A stretch of DNA of 64,000 nucleotides from UBA7434 sp042090785 (lineage in GTDB: Bacteria; Pseudomonadota; Gammaproteobacteria; Pseudomonadales; UBA7434). Position 1 is the first letter of the stretch, and the number at the start of each line of letters is the position of its first letter. Shown here in pieces: positions 8,924-17,115 of the stretch. The stretch covers positions 1 through 64,000 of the forward strand of contig JBELIP010000005.1 in NCBI GenBank assembly GCA_042090785.1, in the 5' to 3' direction. Made by a program: the position numbers and the translations under genes. The notes below the pieces were generated by a model. It saw nothing but the letters and a program-made list of their open reading frames with translations. It ran no database searches and was not told the origin of the DNA.

Positions 8924-10594
8924 TTGAAAAATTTCTTAGTGTTTGCATTATTGGGTTTGTTGTCATCTTTGTTTTCATCATTGGCGCTAGCTCAAAAGAA
9001 TTACTATGTCAGTTCATTTGAGGGCAGCGATGCCAATAATGGTTTGGCGCCAGCAGCGCCATGGGCTAGTCTTGCTCGGGTGAAAAAGGCGAAGTTGCAA
9101 CCTGGCGATACGGTACATTTAAAGTCGGGTGATGTGTTTAATGAGCAATTAGAAATTGATGAGTCTGGAAGCGAATCGGCGGTTATTCATTTCACCCGAT
9201 ATGGCGAAGGTGAGTTACCGATTATTGATGGCGCCGCAGCTAAGGGTGGTTCTGCTTTAGCGGCGATTTCAATCGTCGATCAGGACTATATTGAGATAAG
9301 TGCTCTCAATGTTCGAAATTTTCGCCGTAAATCCATCCCCGATATTGCTGATGTCAACGCCTATGGAATTCTGGTTAAAAATACGGGCAAGCGCGTATTA
9401 CGCGGTTTTGAATTCCACCATTTAGTGGTTGAAGATATATACCCGATTAAGGCAAAAAAATCATTTAACCAAACATCAGTGACGGGCATTCGATTTGAAA
9501 CGCGGCCAGCACAAAACAAGCGTAATGCGGTCAACATGCGTGATATTTATATTCACGATAACTTGCTTCGTCATACGGCGCGGTTCGGCATAGCGTTGCG
9601 ACACAAACCATCAAGGTTAGACGGTGTTTCTAATACAGCGCTGGATTACGATGTTGATGTTCGTATTGTTAATAATCGCTGCGAAGATTTAGGTGGCAGC
9701 TGTGTACTCATGAATGGTGTTTGGAATGGATTGTTAGAACATAATATATTCATTCGCTCGGGTGCATTAGTCGAGCCAAAGCTATCGGTTAATCGTGGTA
9801 GTGGTGCATGGTTCTTTAGAAGTAAAAATATTGTTGCGCAACATAATATGTCTACTGGTTCGCGAGGTCATAATGATTCTGCCGGTATACATGTTGATTT
9901 TGCTAATGAGAATGTGCTCGTGCAATATAATTTTAGCTACGATAACGAAGGCTATGGCACCGAAATTTTAGGCAAAAATAAAAATGTAATTTGGCGTTAT
10001 AACGTCAGTGTTGCTGATGCTACGCGTCGTACTAATATTCCTAGGCCTGAGGGTGGCACAAGTCAATATCCAGGTAAAACTATTTTTGTTAGTGACTTTG
10101 CCTCGCCTAAAAGGGGCGTTTCGACAGATGTTTTTATTTATAACAATACTTATCTTATTGCTTCAGGTTCTGACCCGTTTATAGAGCTTAACGGTAAGCA
10201 TTTGCACTTGTGGAATAATTTGTTCGTCGTCGACCAGGGTGGTCGTTTAGGTAAAAAATTCAATCTTGGCTGGATAGGGGGCGCGGGGGTAGATATGCAA
10301 GGTAATGCTTTTGCTGGCAATGTCTCGCCCAACTTTATTCAGTTTGACCAGCGCCCGCTGATTACCCAGTTACAATTTAATGGTGATTATAAAGATCCCA
10401 TGACCTTTGCCATAAGCACCAGTCGATCTGATTTGTTAGATGCCGGTGTTGATATTTCTCACCCCGATTTTCCAGCTGCTGGTCAGGGTATATTCCAACA
10501 TATAACAAAAATCCCCGCTGAGGATTTTTTTAAAAACACCCTAGCTAAGGGGCAGCGGTTAATTGGTGCGGGCATTATGCCTGGTGATGATTAA
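8924..10594 (+). CDS. Secreted right-handed parallel beta-helix protein, paralogue of 1518-3293
   Basis: A 556-residue protein. The start is TTG 8924 after GTAGGTTAG; it gives a signal peptide of 23 residues (KNFLVFALLG ... ALA, then QKNYYVSS). It matches the beta-helix protein at 1518 in the N-terminal block (YYVSSFEGSDANNG ... LQPGDTVHLKSGD), in GSGAWFFRSKNI, in HVDFANENVLVQYNFSYDNEG and in RYNVSVADA, so the two are paralogues. It lacks the C-terminal hydrophobic tail and is probably free in the periplasm or secreted. The fold is that of polysaccharide lyases and related glycosidases, but I see no diagnostic lyase motif. It lies 32 bp after the TonB receptor and 25 bp before the sulfatase, in one operon. 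Confidence 0.78.
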   Translation: MKNFLVFALLGLLSSLFSSLALAQKNYYVSSFEGSDANNGLAPAAPWASLARVKKAKLQPGDTVHLKSGDVFNEQLEIDESGSESAVIHFTRYGEGELPIIDGAAAKGGSALAAISIVDQDYIEISALNVRNFRRKSIPDIADVNAYGILVKNTGKRVLRGFEFHHLVVEDIYPIKAKKSFNQTSVTGIRFETRPAQNKRNAVNMRDIYIHDNLLRHTARFGIALRHKPSRLDGVSNTALDYDVDVRIVNNRCEDLGGSCVLMNGVWNGLLEHNIFIRSGALVEPKLSVNRGSGAWFFRSKNIVAQHNMSTGSRGHNDSAGIHVDFANENVLVQYNFSYDNEGYGTEILGKNKNVIWRYNVSVADATRRTNIPRPEGGTSQYPGKTIFVSDFASPKRGVSTDVFIYNNTYLIASGSDPFIELNGKHLHLWNNLFVVDQGGRLGKKFNLGWIGGAGVDMQGNAFAGNVSPNFIQFDQRPLITQLQFNGDYKDPMTFAISTSRSDLLDAGVDISHPDFPAAGQGIFQHITKIPAEDFFKNTLAKGQRLIGAGIMPGDD

Positions 10595-10619
10595 TCATTA
10601 CATGATTAAAGAGTTTTTT

Positions 10620-12047
10620 ATGATTAGTTTGCGTTTTTTGCCATTGGCTTTTGTTCTTTTATTAGCACAGTCAACAAAAGCTGCTGCCCCTAATTTTATT
10701 TTAATTCTTGCTGATGACTATGGCTGGACAAGTTTATCGACGTCCATGGATCAGTCGAAGCCAGCGGCAAAAAGTGATTACTATGAAACGCCAAATCTTG
10801 ATAGTTTGGTTAATAATGGTATGCGCTTTTCAAATGGTTATGCTGCCGCACCAGTATGTTCGCCAACGCGGTATAGTATTCAATTTGGCAAAACGCCTGC
10901 ACGTCTTCTTCGTACCCGTGTCATGGGTAAAAATCGTGCCGATCATAATCAAACTGCAATTCCGCAAGTTTTAAAAGCCATTGACCCTACTTACCGAGCA
11001 GCGCATTTTGGCAAGTGGCATATTAGTGCTGATCCGAGCCGCTACGGTTACGATGTCCATGATGGCGAGACAGCGAATAAAGAAGGTGGTTTTAAAAATG
11101 AGCATAAAGCGCAGTGGGATGGTTATAGTGAAGACGACCCGAAACGCGTTCATTCCATTACTCATCGCGCCATCGATTTTATGCGTGACGCTGTTGCTAC
11201 AGAACAGCCGTTCTTTTTACAACTCTCTCACTATGCCGTGCACTCTAATATTGTTTATAGCGAATCGTCTTACTCTGCTTTAAATGGAAAAGCCAAAGGC
11301 AAGTTACATAAAGATCAAGGCTATGCGGCAATGGTTCATGATATGGATCTGTCGATTGGTGATCTGTTAAAGGCCTATAAGGCGCTTGGTCTGGCTAATA
11401 ATACCTATATTATTTTTACTTCGGATAATGGCGGTATGCCGGTATTGCCCATGCAAATGAATTTGGGTCGTCCTTATAAGGCTGGATTAAATTTACCGTT
11501 ATTGCGCGGCAAATGGGATCTAACCGAAGGCGGTATTCGTGTGCCGTTTGCGATGATGGGCCCAGGTGTCAAGCCAGGAAGTCAAAGTGATACGCCTATC
11601 GTCACCTATGATTTACTGCCTACATTAGCCGATTTAGCTGGCTCGACAAAAAACTTACCCGATGCTTTAGATGGCGGCAGCTTTAAGCCGTTACTCACTG
11701 ACCCTAAGCAAAAAGTTAAACGGGCTTTTGATGGCTTGATCTTTCATTTTCCGCACTACAATCGTGTAGGTATGAACGAACCGCATTCGGCTCTGCGTGA
11801 TGGAGACTACAAGTTTATTCAATTTTCCGCTTCGCAGAGAAGCTTGCTGTTTAATGTTAAAGACGATATTGGCGAGACTCATGATCTTTCGTTAGAGCGT
11901 CCTGCATTGGCGAAGCAATTAGAGAAAAAATTAAACGCCTACTTAAGTTCCGTGAATGCTGAGCAAGCCAGTGAAAGCGGCAGTTGGGATAGAGCAGGTA
12001 AAGGCGGAACGGTTATGTCAAAGTTCTTTAAGCGTTACGCAAAATAA
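10620..12047 (+). CDS. Secreted type I (formylglycine) sulfatase
   Basis: A 475-residue sulfatase. I start it at ATG 10620 (AAAGAG six bases upstream), which gives a signal peptide MISLRFLP... of about 21 residues; the open frame extends further upstream into the previous gene. NFILILADDYGW supplies the metal-binding Asp pair. C80-S-P-T-R is the C-x-P-x-R motif whose Cys is converted to formylglycine. HFGKWH and FTSDNGG complete the family S1 active site. It removes sulfate esters from a carbohydrate in the periplasm. No sulfatase-maturing enzyme (FGE or anSME) is encoded in the window, so one must exist elsewhere. Operon context: between a beta-helix protein and GH3. Confidence 0.93.
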   Translation: MISLRFLPLAFVLLLAQSTKAAAPNFILILADDYGWTSLSTSMDQSKPAAKSDYYETPNLDSLVNNGMRFSNGYAAAPVCSPTRYSIQFGKTPARLLRTRVMGKNRADHNQTAIPQVLKAIDPTYRAAHFGKWHISADPSRYGYDVHDGETANKEGGFKNEHKAQWDGYSEDDPKRVHSITHRAIDFMRDAVATEQPFFLQLSHYAVHSNIVYSESSYSALNGKAKGKLHKDQGYAAMVHDMDLSIGDLLKAYKALGLANNTYIIFTSDNGGMPVLPMQMNLGRPYKAGLNLPLLRGKWDLTEGGIRVPFAMMGPGVKPGSQSDTPIVTYDLLPTLADLAGSTKNLPDALDGGSFKPLLTDPKQKVKRAFDGLIFHFPHYNRVGMNEPHSALRDGDYKFIQFSASQRSLLFNVKDDIGETHDLSLERPALAKQLEKKLNAYLSSVNAEQASESGSWDRAGKGGTVMSKFFKRYAK

Positions 12048-12083
12048 GTCATCAACATTAAATTTTTAAAATAAAGAGATATT

Positions 12084-14384
12084 ATGATAAAGCCTTTAGT
12101 TAAATTTTCAGTTTCTGTCATTTTTACCGCTGGCGCTTTTAATGCTTTTGCCGCTGATTATAAAAATCCTGCTTTAACAGCTGAACTGCGTGTTGACGAT
12201 TTATTATCAAGAATGACTTTGGTAGAAAAAATCGGTCAGATGAATCAGTTTGTGGGTATTGAGCATATTCAGCGCTCAGAAAAACATTTAAGCCTTGCAG
12301 AAATGCAAGCGGGTGATGCGCATGGCTTATATCCAAACCTTCATTCCTCGAAAATTCCCAATCTGATTAGAAAAGGCGAGATTGGTTCTTTTCTTCATGT
12401 TGTCGATCCCTTAGAAGCGAATCGTTTACAGCAGATGGCCAGTGAAAGTCGTTTAGGGATTCCACTATTAATTGGTATTGATGCGATTCATGGTAATGGT
12501 CTTGTTAGTGGTAGCACGATTTATCCTTCGCCTTTAACTATGGCAAGTAGTTGGAACCTTGACTTAGTTAGGCAGGCCGGTGTTGAAACTGCCCTTGAAA
12601 TGCGCGTAAACGGCGCACACTGGGCGTTTACGCCGAATGTTGATATTGCCCGTGATCCGCGCTGGGGGCGAGTAGGTGAGACTTTTGGTGAAGACACTTA
12701 CCTTGTCGGTGAAATGGGTGTGGCAGTCATTGAAGGGCTGCAACAGGGTGACTTTAAAGGCAGTGAGAAAGTGTTAGCGAATGCTAAACACTTTGTGGCG
12801 GGTGGCGACCCATTAAATGGCTTAAATTTATCGCCCATGGATGTCTCGTTGCGCAGCCTAAAGCAAGACTACTTTCCGCCGTTTAAGCGTGCGGTTGATG
12901 CCGGTGTGTTTACCTTTATGGCCGCCCATAATGAAGTGAATGGTGTGCCAGCTCACGCCAATCGTTTTTTGTTTACCGATGTTCTTCGTGAGCAATGGGG
13001 TTTTAAAGGTTTTGTTGTTAGTGACTGGATGGATATCGAACGTTTAAAAGGTTTGCATTATGTCGCACCAACACAAAAAGAAGCTGTTTTTCAGGCCGTT
13101 GATGCGGGTTTAGATATGCATATGCACGGCCCTCGATTCCTTAAGCCGTTACTCGCATTAGTTGAGGAAGGGCGTATTTCTGAAGCGCGCATTGACGCTG
13201 CGGTTAGGTCAATATTGTTGGCGAAGTTTCGTTTAGGCCTTTTTGAAGACGCGCAAGTGGATGCAGCGGCCGCAGCAGACATTATGTTTAATGATCAACA
13301 CCAGCAAACGGCGTTACAACTTGCGCGCCAAGGTATTGTATTGTTGAAAAATAATAACGTTCTGCCTTTAGCGGCTGGTCAGAAAATTTTTGTGACAGGA
13401 CCTAATGCTAATAACCATACTTTAATGGGTGACTGGGTATTTAAGCAGCCAGAAGAAAATATCACTACGATTGTTGAAGGTTTAAAAGCGGTTGCTAAGC
13501 CATCAACGAGCATTGATTACTTTGATGTGGGTGATCAGGTAAAAAATATTGCGCCCGAAGCAATAGTAGCTGCGACCGAGCGGGCTAAAAAAGCTGATGT
13601 TGCCATTGTCGTTGTGGGCAGTAACTCATTGCGCTATGACAGAAAAGGTAAAACAGCCGGTGAGAACGTTGCCCGTAGTTCGATTAACTTGTTTGGCGAT
13701 CAGCTAGCGCTAGTTCAAGCGGTTCACGCATCTGGTGTGCCAACGATTGTGGTTTTAGTCAATAGTCGTCCATTAGCTGAGCCGTGGATTGTTGAGAATG
13801 CCGCCGCGCTTATTGAAGCTTGGGAGCCCGGCGCGTTGGGTGGGCAGGCTTTAGCTGAAATTATTTTTGGTAAAGTGAATCCCAGCGGTAAACTACCCAT
13901 TACTGTTCCGTACAGTGCGGGTCATTTACAATCGGTTTACAATCATAAACCTTCAAGCTTTGTTAGAAAGTATGTTGATGCGCCCACGCAAAATTTATTC
14001 GAATTTGGTGACGGCTTAAGTTACACCGATTTTGTTTATAGCAAAGCTAAATTATCTCGTTCGAGCATTAAGCCCAGTCAATCGTCTAGCGTAACTGTGA
14101 CAGTGACTAATAGCGGCAATCGCGACGGTGATGAGGTAGTGCAGTTATATATACGTGATAAGTTTTCACGGGTGACACGGCCGGTCAAAGAGCTAAAGGG
14201 TTTTCAGCGCATTCGTTTAAAGGCAAAAGAAAGTCGTAAGGTAACTTTTGAAATTACGCCCGATACTTTGGCTTATTATGATCTGGATATGAACTGGCGT
14301 GTAGAGCCGGGTGAATTTTTGATTATGGTTGGCTCTTCATCGCGTAAGAGCGACCTTAAGTCAGTCACTCTTCGCGTTAAGTAA
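12084..14384 (+). CDS. Periplasmic glycoside hydrolase family 3 (BglX-like)
   Basis: A 766-residue enzyme, nearly the length of E. coli BglX (765). Signal peptide at residues 1-23 (ends AFAA, before DYKNP). The TIM-barrel domain opens with DLLSRMTLVEKIGQMNQF; the nucleophile is Asp314 in VVSDWMDI. HGN, RDPRWGR and KHFVAGG are family substrate-site blocks. A second alpha/beta domain and a C-terminal fibronectin-III-like domain (VTVTNSGNRDGDEVVQLYI) follow. It should remove non-reducing-end beta-linked sugars (glucose, xylose or others; the specificity is not readable) from imported oligosaccharides. It is the last gene of the operon from 6033. AAAGAG precedes the ATG. Confidence 0.94.
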   Translation: MIKPLVKFSVSVIFTAGAFNAFAADYKNPALTAELRVDDLLSRMTLVEKIGQMNQFVGIEHIQRSEKHLSLAEMQAGDAHGLYPNLHSSKIPNLIRKGEIGSFLHVVDPLEANRLQQMASESRLGIPLLIGIDAIHGNGLVSGSTIYPSPLTMASSWNLDLVRQAGVETALEMRVNGAHWAFTPNVDIARDPRWGRVGETFGEDTYLVGEMGVAVIEGLQQGDFKGSEKVLANAKHFVAGGDPLNGLNLSPMDVSLRSLKQDYFPPFKRAVDAGVFTFMAAHNEVNGVPAHANRFLFTDVLREQWGFKGFVVSDWMDIERLKGLHYVAPTQKEAVFQAVDAGLDMHMHGPRFLKPLLALVEEGRISEARIDAAVRSILLAKFRLGLFEDAQVDAAAAADIMFNDQHQQTALQLARQGIVLLKNNNVLPLAAGQKIFVTGPNANNHTLMGDWVFKQPEENITTIVEGLKAVAKPSTSIDYFDVGDQVKNIAPEAIVAATERAKKADVAIVVVGSNSLRYDRKGKTAGENVARSSINLFGDQLALVQAVHASGVPTIVVLVNSRPLAEPWIVENAAALIEAWEPGALGGQALAEIIFGKVNPSGKLPITVPYSAGHLQSVYNHKPSSFVRKYVDAPTQNLFEFGDGLSYTDFVYSKAKLSRSSIKPSQSSSVTVTVTNSGNRDGDEVVQLYIRDKFSRVTRPVKELKGFQRIRLKAKESRKVTFEITPDTLAYYDLDMNWRVEPGEFLIMVGSSSRKSDLKSVTLRVK

Positions 14385-14467
14385 TTATATGGTTGGGTTT
14401 TAAAGTGGCGCCTAATTATAGGTTTTGAATATGGCCCTGAATATGAACGTCAATATAGACCCTGAGG

Positions 14468-14490
14468 GCAGGGGCTGAATCCAGCCCCTT
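14468..14490. terminator. Strong hairpin between convergent GH3 and EF-hand genes
   Basis: AGGGGCTG (14470-14477), loop AATC, CAGCCCCT (14482-14489). The stem is GC-rich but no proper T tract follows on either strand, so it is at best a weak bidirectional terminator. Confidence 0.45.
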
Positions 14491-14501
14491 AAAGTAGCTG
14501 A

Positions 14502-14885
14502 CTAAAACTGTTTTGGAAACTCATTAATCGATAAAGATTTGTTTCTATTTTTATCGAGCCAGCGAAAACTACCGCCGATAGCTTTTTCAGCTTCTGCGGT
14601 GCTCCACAAGCCATCGCCATTTTTGTCCCAGCGTTTAAACTTACCTCGCAAAGCGTCTTTTCGACCGTTGCTCATATCGTCTGAGCGCATGACAAATTCT
14701 CTTCTTGTCCATTGGTTATCACCGTTACGGTCAAGGGCAACGTACTGAGCTATTCGCAGGCTGCTGTATTCTTCAAGGCTGAGTTCGTTATTCTTGTCAT
14801 TATCAAATTGGCGCCAGCTATCATCCATCTCTGCAGAAGCTGAGACCGAAAATAGTAAACAAAATATAAGAGGTGTCTTTTTCAT
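14502..14885 (-). CDS. Small secreted EF-hand calcium-binding protein
   Basis: A 127-residue protein with a signal peptide (residues 1-18, MKKTPLIF...SASA). Four EF-hand loops can be read: DNDKNNELSLEE (28-39), DRNGDNQWTRRE (52-63), DKNGDGLWSTAE (87-98) and DKNRNKSLSINE (111-122). Loops 1, 2 and 4 depart from the consensus Gly at position 6 or have weak ligands, so affinity may differ between loops. It is followed after 30 bp by the minus-strand sulfatase's 3' end, so it probably lies downstream in the same transcript as that sulfatase. Small EF-hand proteins of this type often sit with sulfatases in glycan loci, perhaps as calcium buffers for calcium-dependent enzymes; that role is inference. 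Confidence 0.85.
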   Translation of the reverse strand: MKKTPLIFCLLFSVSASAEMDDSWRQFDNDKNNELSLEEYSSLRIAQYVALDRNGDNQWTRREFVMRSDDMSNGRKDALRGKFKRWDKNGDGLWSTAEAEKAIGGSFRWLDKNRNKSLSINEFPKQF

Positions 14886-14914
14886 AAGTATTATCCAGTG
14901 AAGTTCCCGTTAAG

Positions 14915-16522
14915 TTAGTCGTTGCCTTTTTTAAGTCGTTTGTCATCGGGCGTAAAGAAGCGTTCTAAATCTCTTTCGTTACCTTTGCGTAACCACGCGT
15001 CAGGAAATTCGGCTGCTTTTGAGCGATCAACTTGTCGAAAAACTGAGCCAGAACTGAACTTTTTGGTATAGGGTACGGCATGTTCGCCATCAGAGCCAAG
15101 GCGAGCGAATAACGCTTTTCGCAGTTTCACTTTTACTTTTAAATAGCGCGGATCATCAATCAGATTGTTCATTTCTTTAGGGTCATTTTTGATGTCATAC
15201 AATTCATCAGTATCCCAAATGCCATGGTATTGGATTAATTTAAAATCGTCCGAGCGAATCGCAAACGTGGTAGGTGTTTGTGGAAAATTAAATTCCCAAT
15301 AATATTCATAGAGTAGGGTATCTCGCCAGTCAGCGACTTTTTTTCCTTCGGCTAATGGTAGCAAGCTATCGCCAGCAAATTGAGGCGGTTTTTCTTTAAT
15401 ACCAGCAATGTCAAGGATGGTCGGCGCAATATCAATATTAGCGGCCATTTCTTCAACCACATAGCCTTGTTTTGCACCAGGAATAGAAGCGATTAATGGC
15501 ACGCGCATGGACTCTTCATAAGCATTACGTTTATCGATGAGGCCGTGCTCGCCAAATAAGAAGCCATTGTCGCCCATGAGAATAACTGCAGTATTTTCAT
15601 CAAGACCATTGGCTTTAAGCCAAGCGGTAATTCTGCCTAAGCTATCGTCAACTGCAGAGAGCGCGCGGTGATACTGGCGCTTGTATTCTTGAACATCTAA
15701 TTCACTATGGTAGGGGAAGTCTACACCGTGCCAGCTATTACGCTGATTCTTAACCCACATAGGTTTACCGTTATAGTTTTCTGCGGTATTGGCTTGACTA
15801 TCGGGGATATAAATATCGACATCGCTGTATTGCGTTTTATGTCGCTGTGCAGGTGCAAAGTTTGCATGAACCGCTTTATGAGACAGGTAAACAAAAAACG
15901 GTTTGCTTGTGTCGCGCTCTTCCTCTAACCACGACAGCGTGTAATCTGTAAGCTCGTCAGTAATGTAGCCCTTTTGTTTTACATGCTTGCCATTAATATT
16001 AAAACGGCTCATTTTGCCATTACGTTTTCGCTTAGGGTAGTAGTCGCCTTGGCCTGCAAAACTTAACCAGTAATCAAAGCCGGGCTGCGGATCATCGTGA
16101 TGACCACCCATATGCCACTTGCCTATAAATGCTGTTTCGTAACCGGCTTGTTGCAAATAGCTAGGAAAATAAATGGTACCTTCTTTGGCAGGTTTATTAT
16201 TATCAACTACGCCATGACTATGCATGTATTGACCGGTCAAGATCGATGCTCGACTGGGTGAGCAAAGGGCGGTGGTGACAAAGGCGTTTTTAAAATGCAC
16301 ACCTTTTTGCGCCAATTCATCCATATTCGGTGTATCGAGGACTGGATTTATAAAGCCTAATTCATCAAAACGCTGATCATCAGTCAAAATATAAATGACA
16401 TTTCTAGGCTTCGCTGTATCCGTCATCTTTTCCGCACTGGCAGCAAGGCTAATACCAATCAGTAAGAAAAAGGCGCTCGCAACAGCAGGCCAATTTTGTT
16501 TGGTAGGTGTCAATTTGAGCAT
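14915..16522 (-). CDS. Secreted type I sulfatase, divergent arm of the glycan locus
   Basis: A 535-residue sulfatase on the minus strand, with AAGGA upstream of the ATG. Signal peptide about residues 1-30. NVIYILTDDQR gives the metal-binding Asp residues, and C87-S-P-S-R-A-S-I-L-T-G is the complete formylglycine motif. FIGKWHMGGHHDD and LMGDNGFLFGEHG add further active-site blocks. Its sequence class differs from the plus-strand sulfatase (CSPTR, 475 residues), suggesting that the two remove sulfate from different positions. It is expressed from its own promoter with an operator identical to that of the TonB arm (16652-16667), placing it in the same LacI regulon although it points the other way. 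The EF-hand gene follows it. Confidence 0.94.
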   Translation of the reverse strand: MLKLTPTKQNWPAVASAFFLLIGISLAASAEKMTDTAKPRNVIYILTDDQRFDELGFINPVLDTPNMDELAQKGVHFKNAFVTTALCSPSRASILTGQYMHSHGVVDNNKPAKEGTIYFPSYLQQAGYETAFIGKWHMGGHHDDPQPGFDYWLSFAGQGDYYPKRKRNGKMSRFNINGKHVKQKGYITDELTDYTLSWLEEERDTSKPFFVYLSHKAVHANFAPAQRHKTQYSDVDIYIPDSQANTAENYNGKPMWVKNQRNSWHGVDFPYHSELDVQEYKRQYHRALSAVDDSLGRITAWLKANGLDENTAVILMGDNGFLFGEHGLIDKRNAYEESMRVPLIASIPGAKQGYVVEEMAANIDIAPTILDIAGIKEKPPQFAGDSLLPLAEGKKVADWRDTLLYEYYWEFNFPQTPTTFAIRSDDFKLIQYHGIWDTDELYDIKNDPKEMNNLIDDPRYLKVKVKLRKALFARLGSDGEHAVPYTKKFSSGSVFRQVDRSKAAEFPDAWLRKGNERDLERFFTPDDKRLKKGND

Positions 16523-16639
16523 TAAGAGATCCTTATTATTTTTTTGCTATCGATGTTTTAAGCATAAGTTACATTCTTGGAGGCGCAGGAGGTAAATTTT
16601 TTTGGCGTGCCCACAGTTAATATTAGCTAATCGCTCGTT

Positions 16640-16668
16640 ATGATATTAAAGAATGTCAGCGCTGTCAA
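16640..16668 (-). promoter_or_regulatory. Promoter and LacI-type operator of the minus-strand sulfatase
   Basis: On the minus strand TTGACA (16668-16663), a 17-bp spacer and TATCAT (16645-16640) form a good sigma-70 promoter. The -35 lies inside the operator TGACAGCGCTGACATT (minus strand of 16652-16667), identical over 16 bp to the site at 5759-5774 and in the same orientation relative to its gene. A repressor bound here would block RNA polymerase directly. Confidence 0.75.
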
Positions 16669-16760
16669 TTTGTCATTCTAGAGGTGCTATGGATGTTAGT
16701 TAGTTGATATTTCTTAATTTAAAGTGTTTAGAGCGGGGGAGGTGGGTTTTGCTTATAACG

Positions 16761-16792
16761 GATGGGGATAGCCAAAAATAGCTATTCCCATC
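16761..16792 (-). terminator. Hairpin downstream of the small acidic-tail gene
   Basis: Stem GATGGGGATAGC (16761-16772) with GCTATTCCCATC (16781-16792), one G-T wobble and an 8-nt loop. It lies just after the stop of the minus-strand gene at 16812. No U tract follows, so termination is uncertain. Confidence 0.4.
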
Positions 16793-16811
16793 GTTTAGAC
16801 AGGTGTTGCTT

Positions 16812-17060
16812 TTAGTCTTCTTTTGTTTCTTCAGCAGCAGGCGCTTCTTCTTCAACTGGTGCATCTTCTTCAGCTGGTGCATCTTCTTCAGCAGGCGCTT
16901 CTACTGGTGCAGCAACGCTTAACTTTATTAACGCTTCAGCCAATAAAACTTTTACTTTATCGTCGCCGTTAAGCCATTGAGCATTAGCACCTTTTACTGC
17001 ATAACGATTATTTCGTTTTTGGTAAATGGTGTACTCGGCAGTTTTCTTAATCGCTTTCAT
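16812..17060 (-). CDS. Small conserved protein with acidic Ala/Glu/Pro-rich tail
   Basis: An 82-residue protein. GGAGAAAGG before the ATG is a strong ribosome binding site. Residues 1-48 are a compact basic/aromatic module (KKTAEYTIYQKRNNRYAVKG...WLNGDDKVKVL), the kind of short stand-alone domain seen as hypothetical proteins in related marine Gammaproteobacteria. The C-terminal third is low complexity, built from APAEED/APVEEE units encoded by an 18-bp repeat, giving a strongly acidic flexible tail. No signal peptide. Its function is unknown. It lies 55 bp upstream of the 3' end of suhB on the same strand and so could be read through from it. Confidence 0.7.
   Translation of the reverse strand: MKAIKKTAEYTIYQKRNNRYAVKGANAQWLNGDDKVKVLLAEALIKLSVAAPVEAPAEEDAPAEEDAPVEEEAPAAEETKED
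16841..16912 (-). repeat. Imperfect 18-bp coding repeats (acidic tail)
   Basis: Units related to GCATCTTCTTCAGCTGGT recur with an 18-bp period and encode the APAEED-type hexapeptides of the small protein on the minus strand. It is a slippage-prone array within a gene. Confidence 0.7.
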
Positions 17061-17115
17061 ATTGCCTTTCTCCGTTGGTTAAATAATAAGTGTTTAAAAG
17101 TTGTTTTTGAGTGCT

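Noticed and set aside
10981..11283. 100-codon plus-strand frame inside the sulfatase gene
   Set aside because: It overlaps a full, well-conserved sulfatase in another frame and has no family-like sequence.
16700..16882. Minus-strand frame beginning MHQLKK repeats
   Set aside because: It is the out-of-frame shadow of the 18-bp repeat in the small acidic-tail gene.
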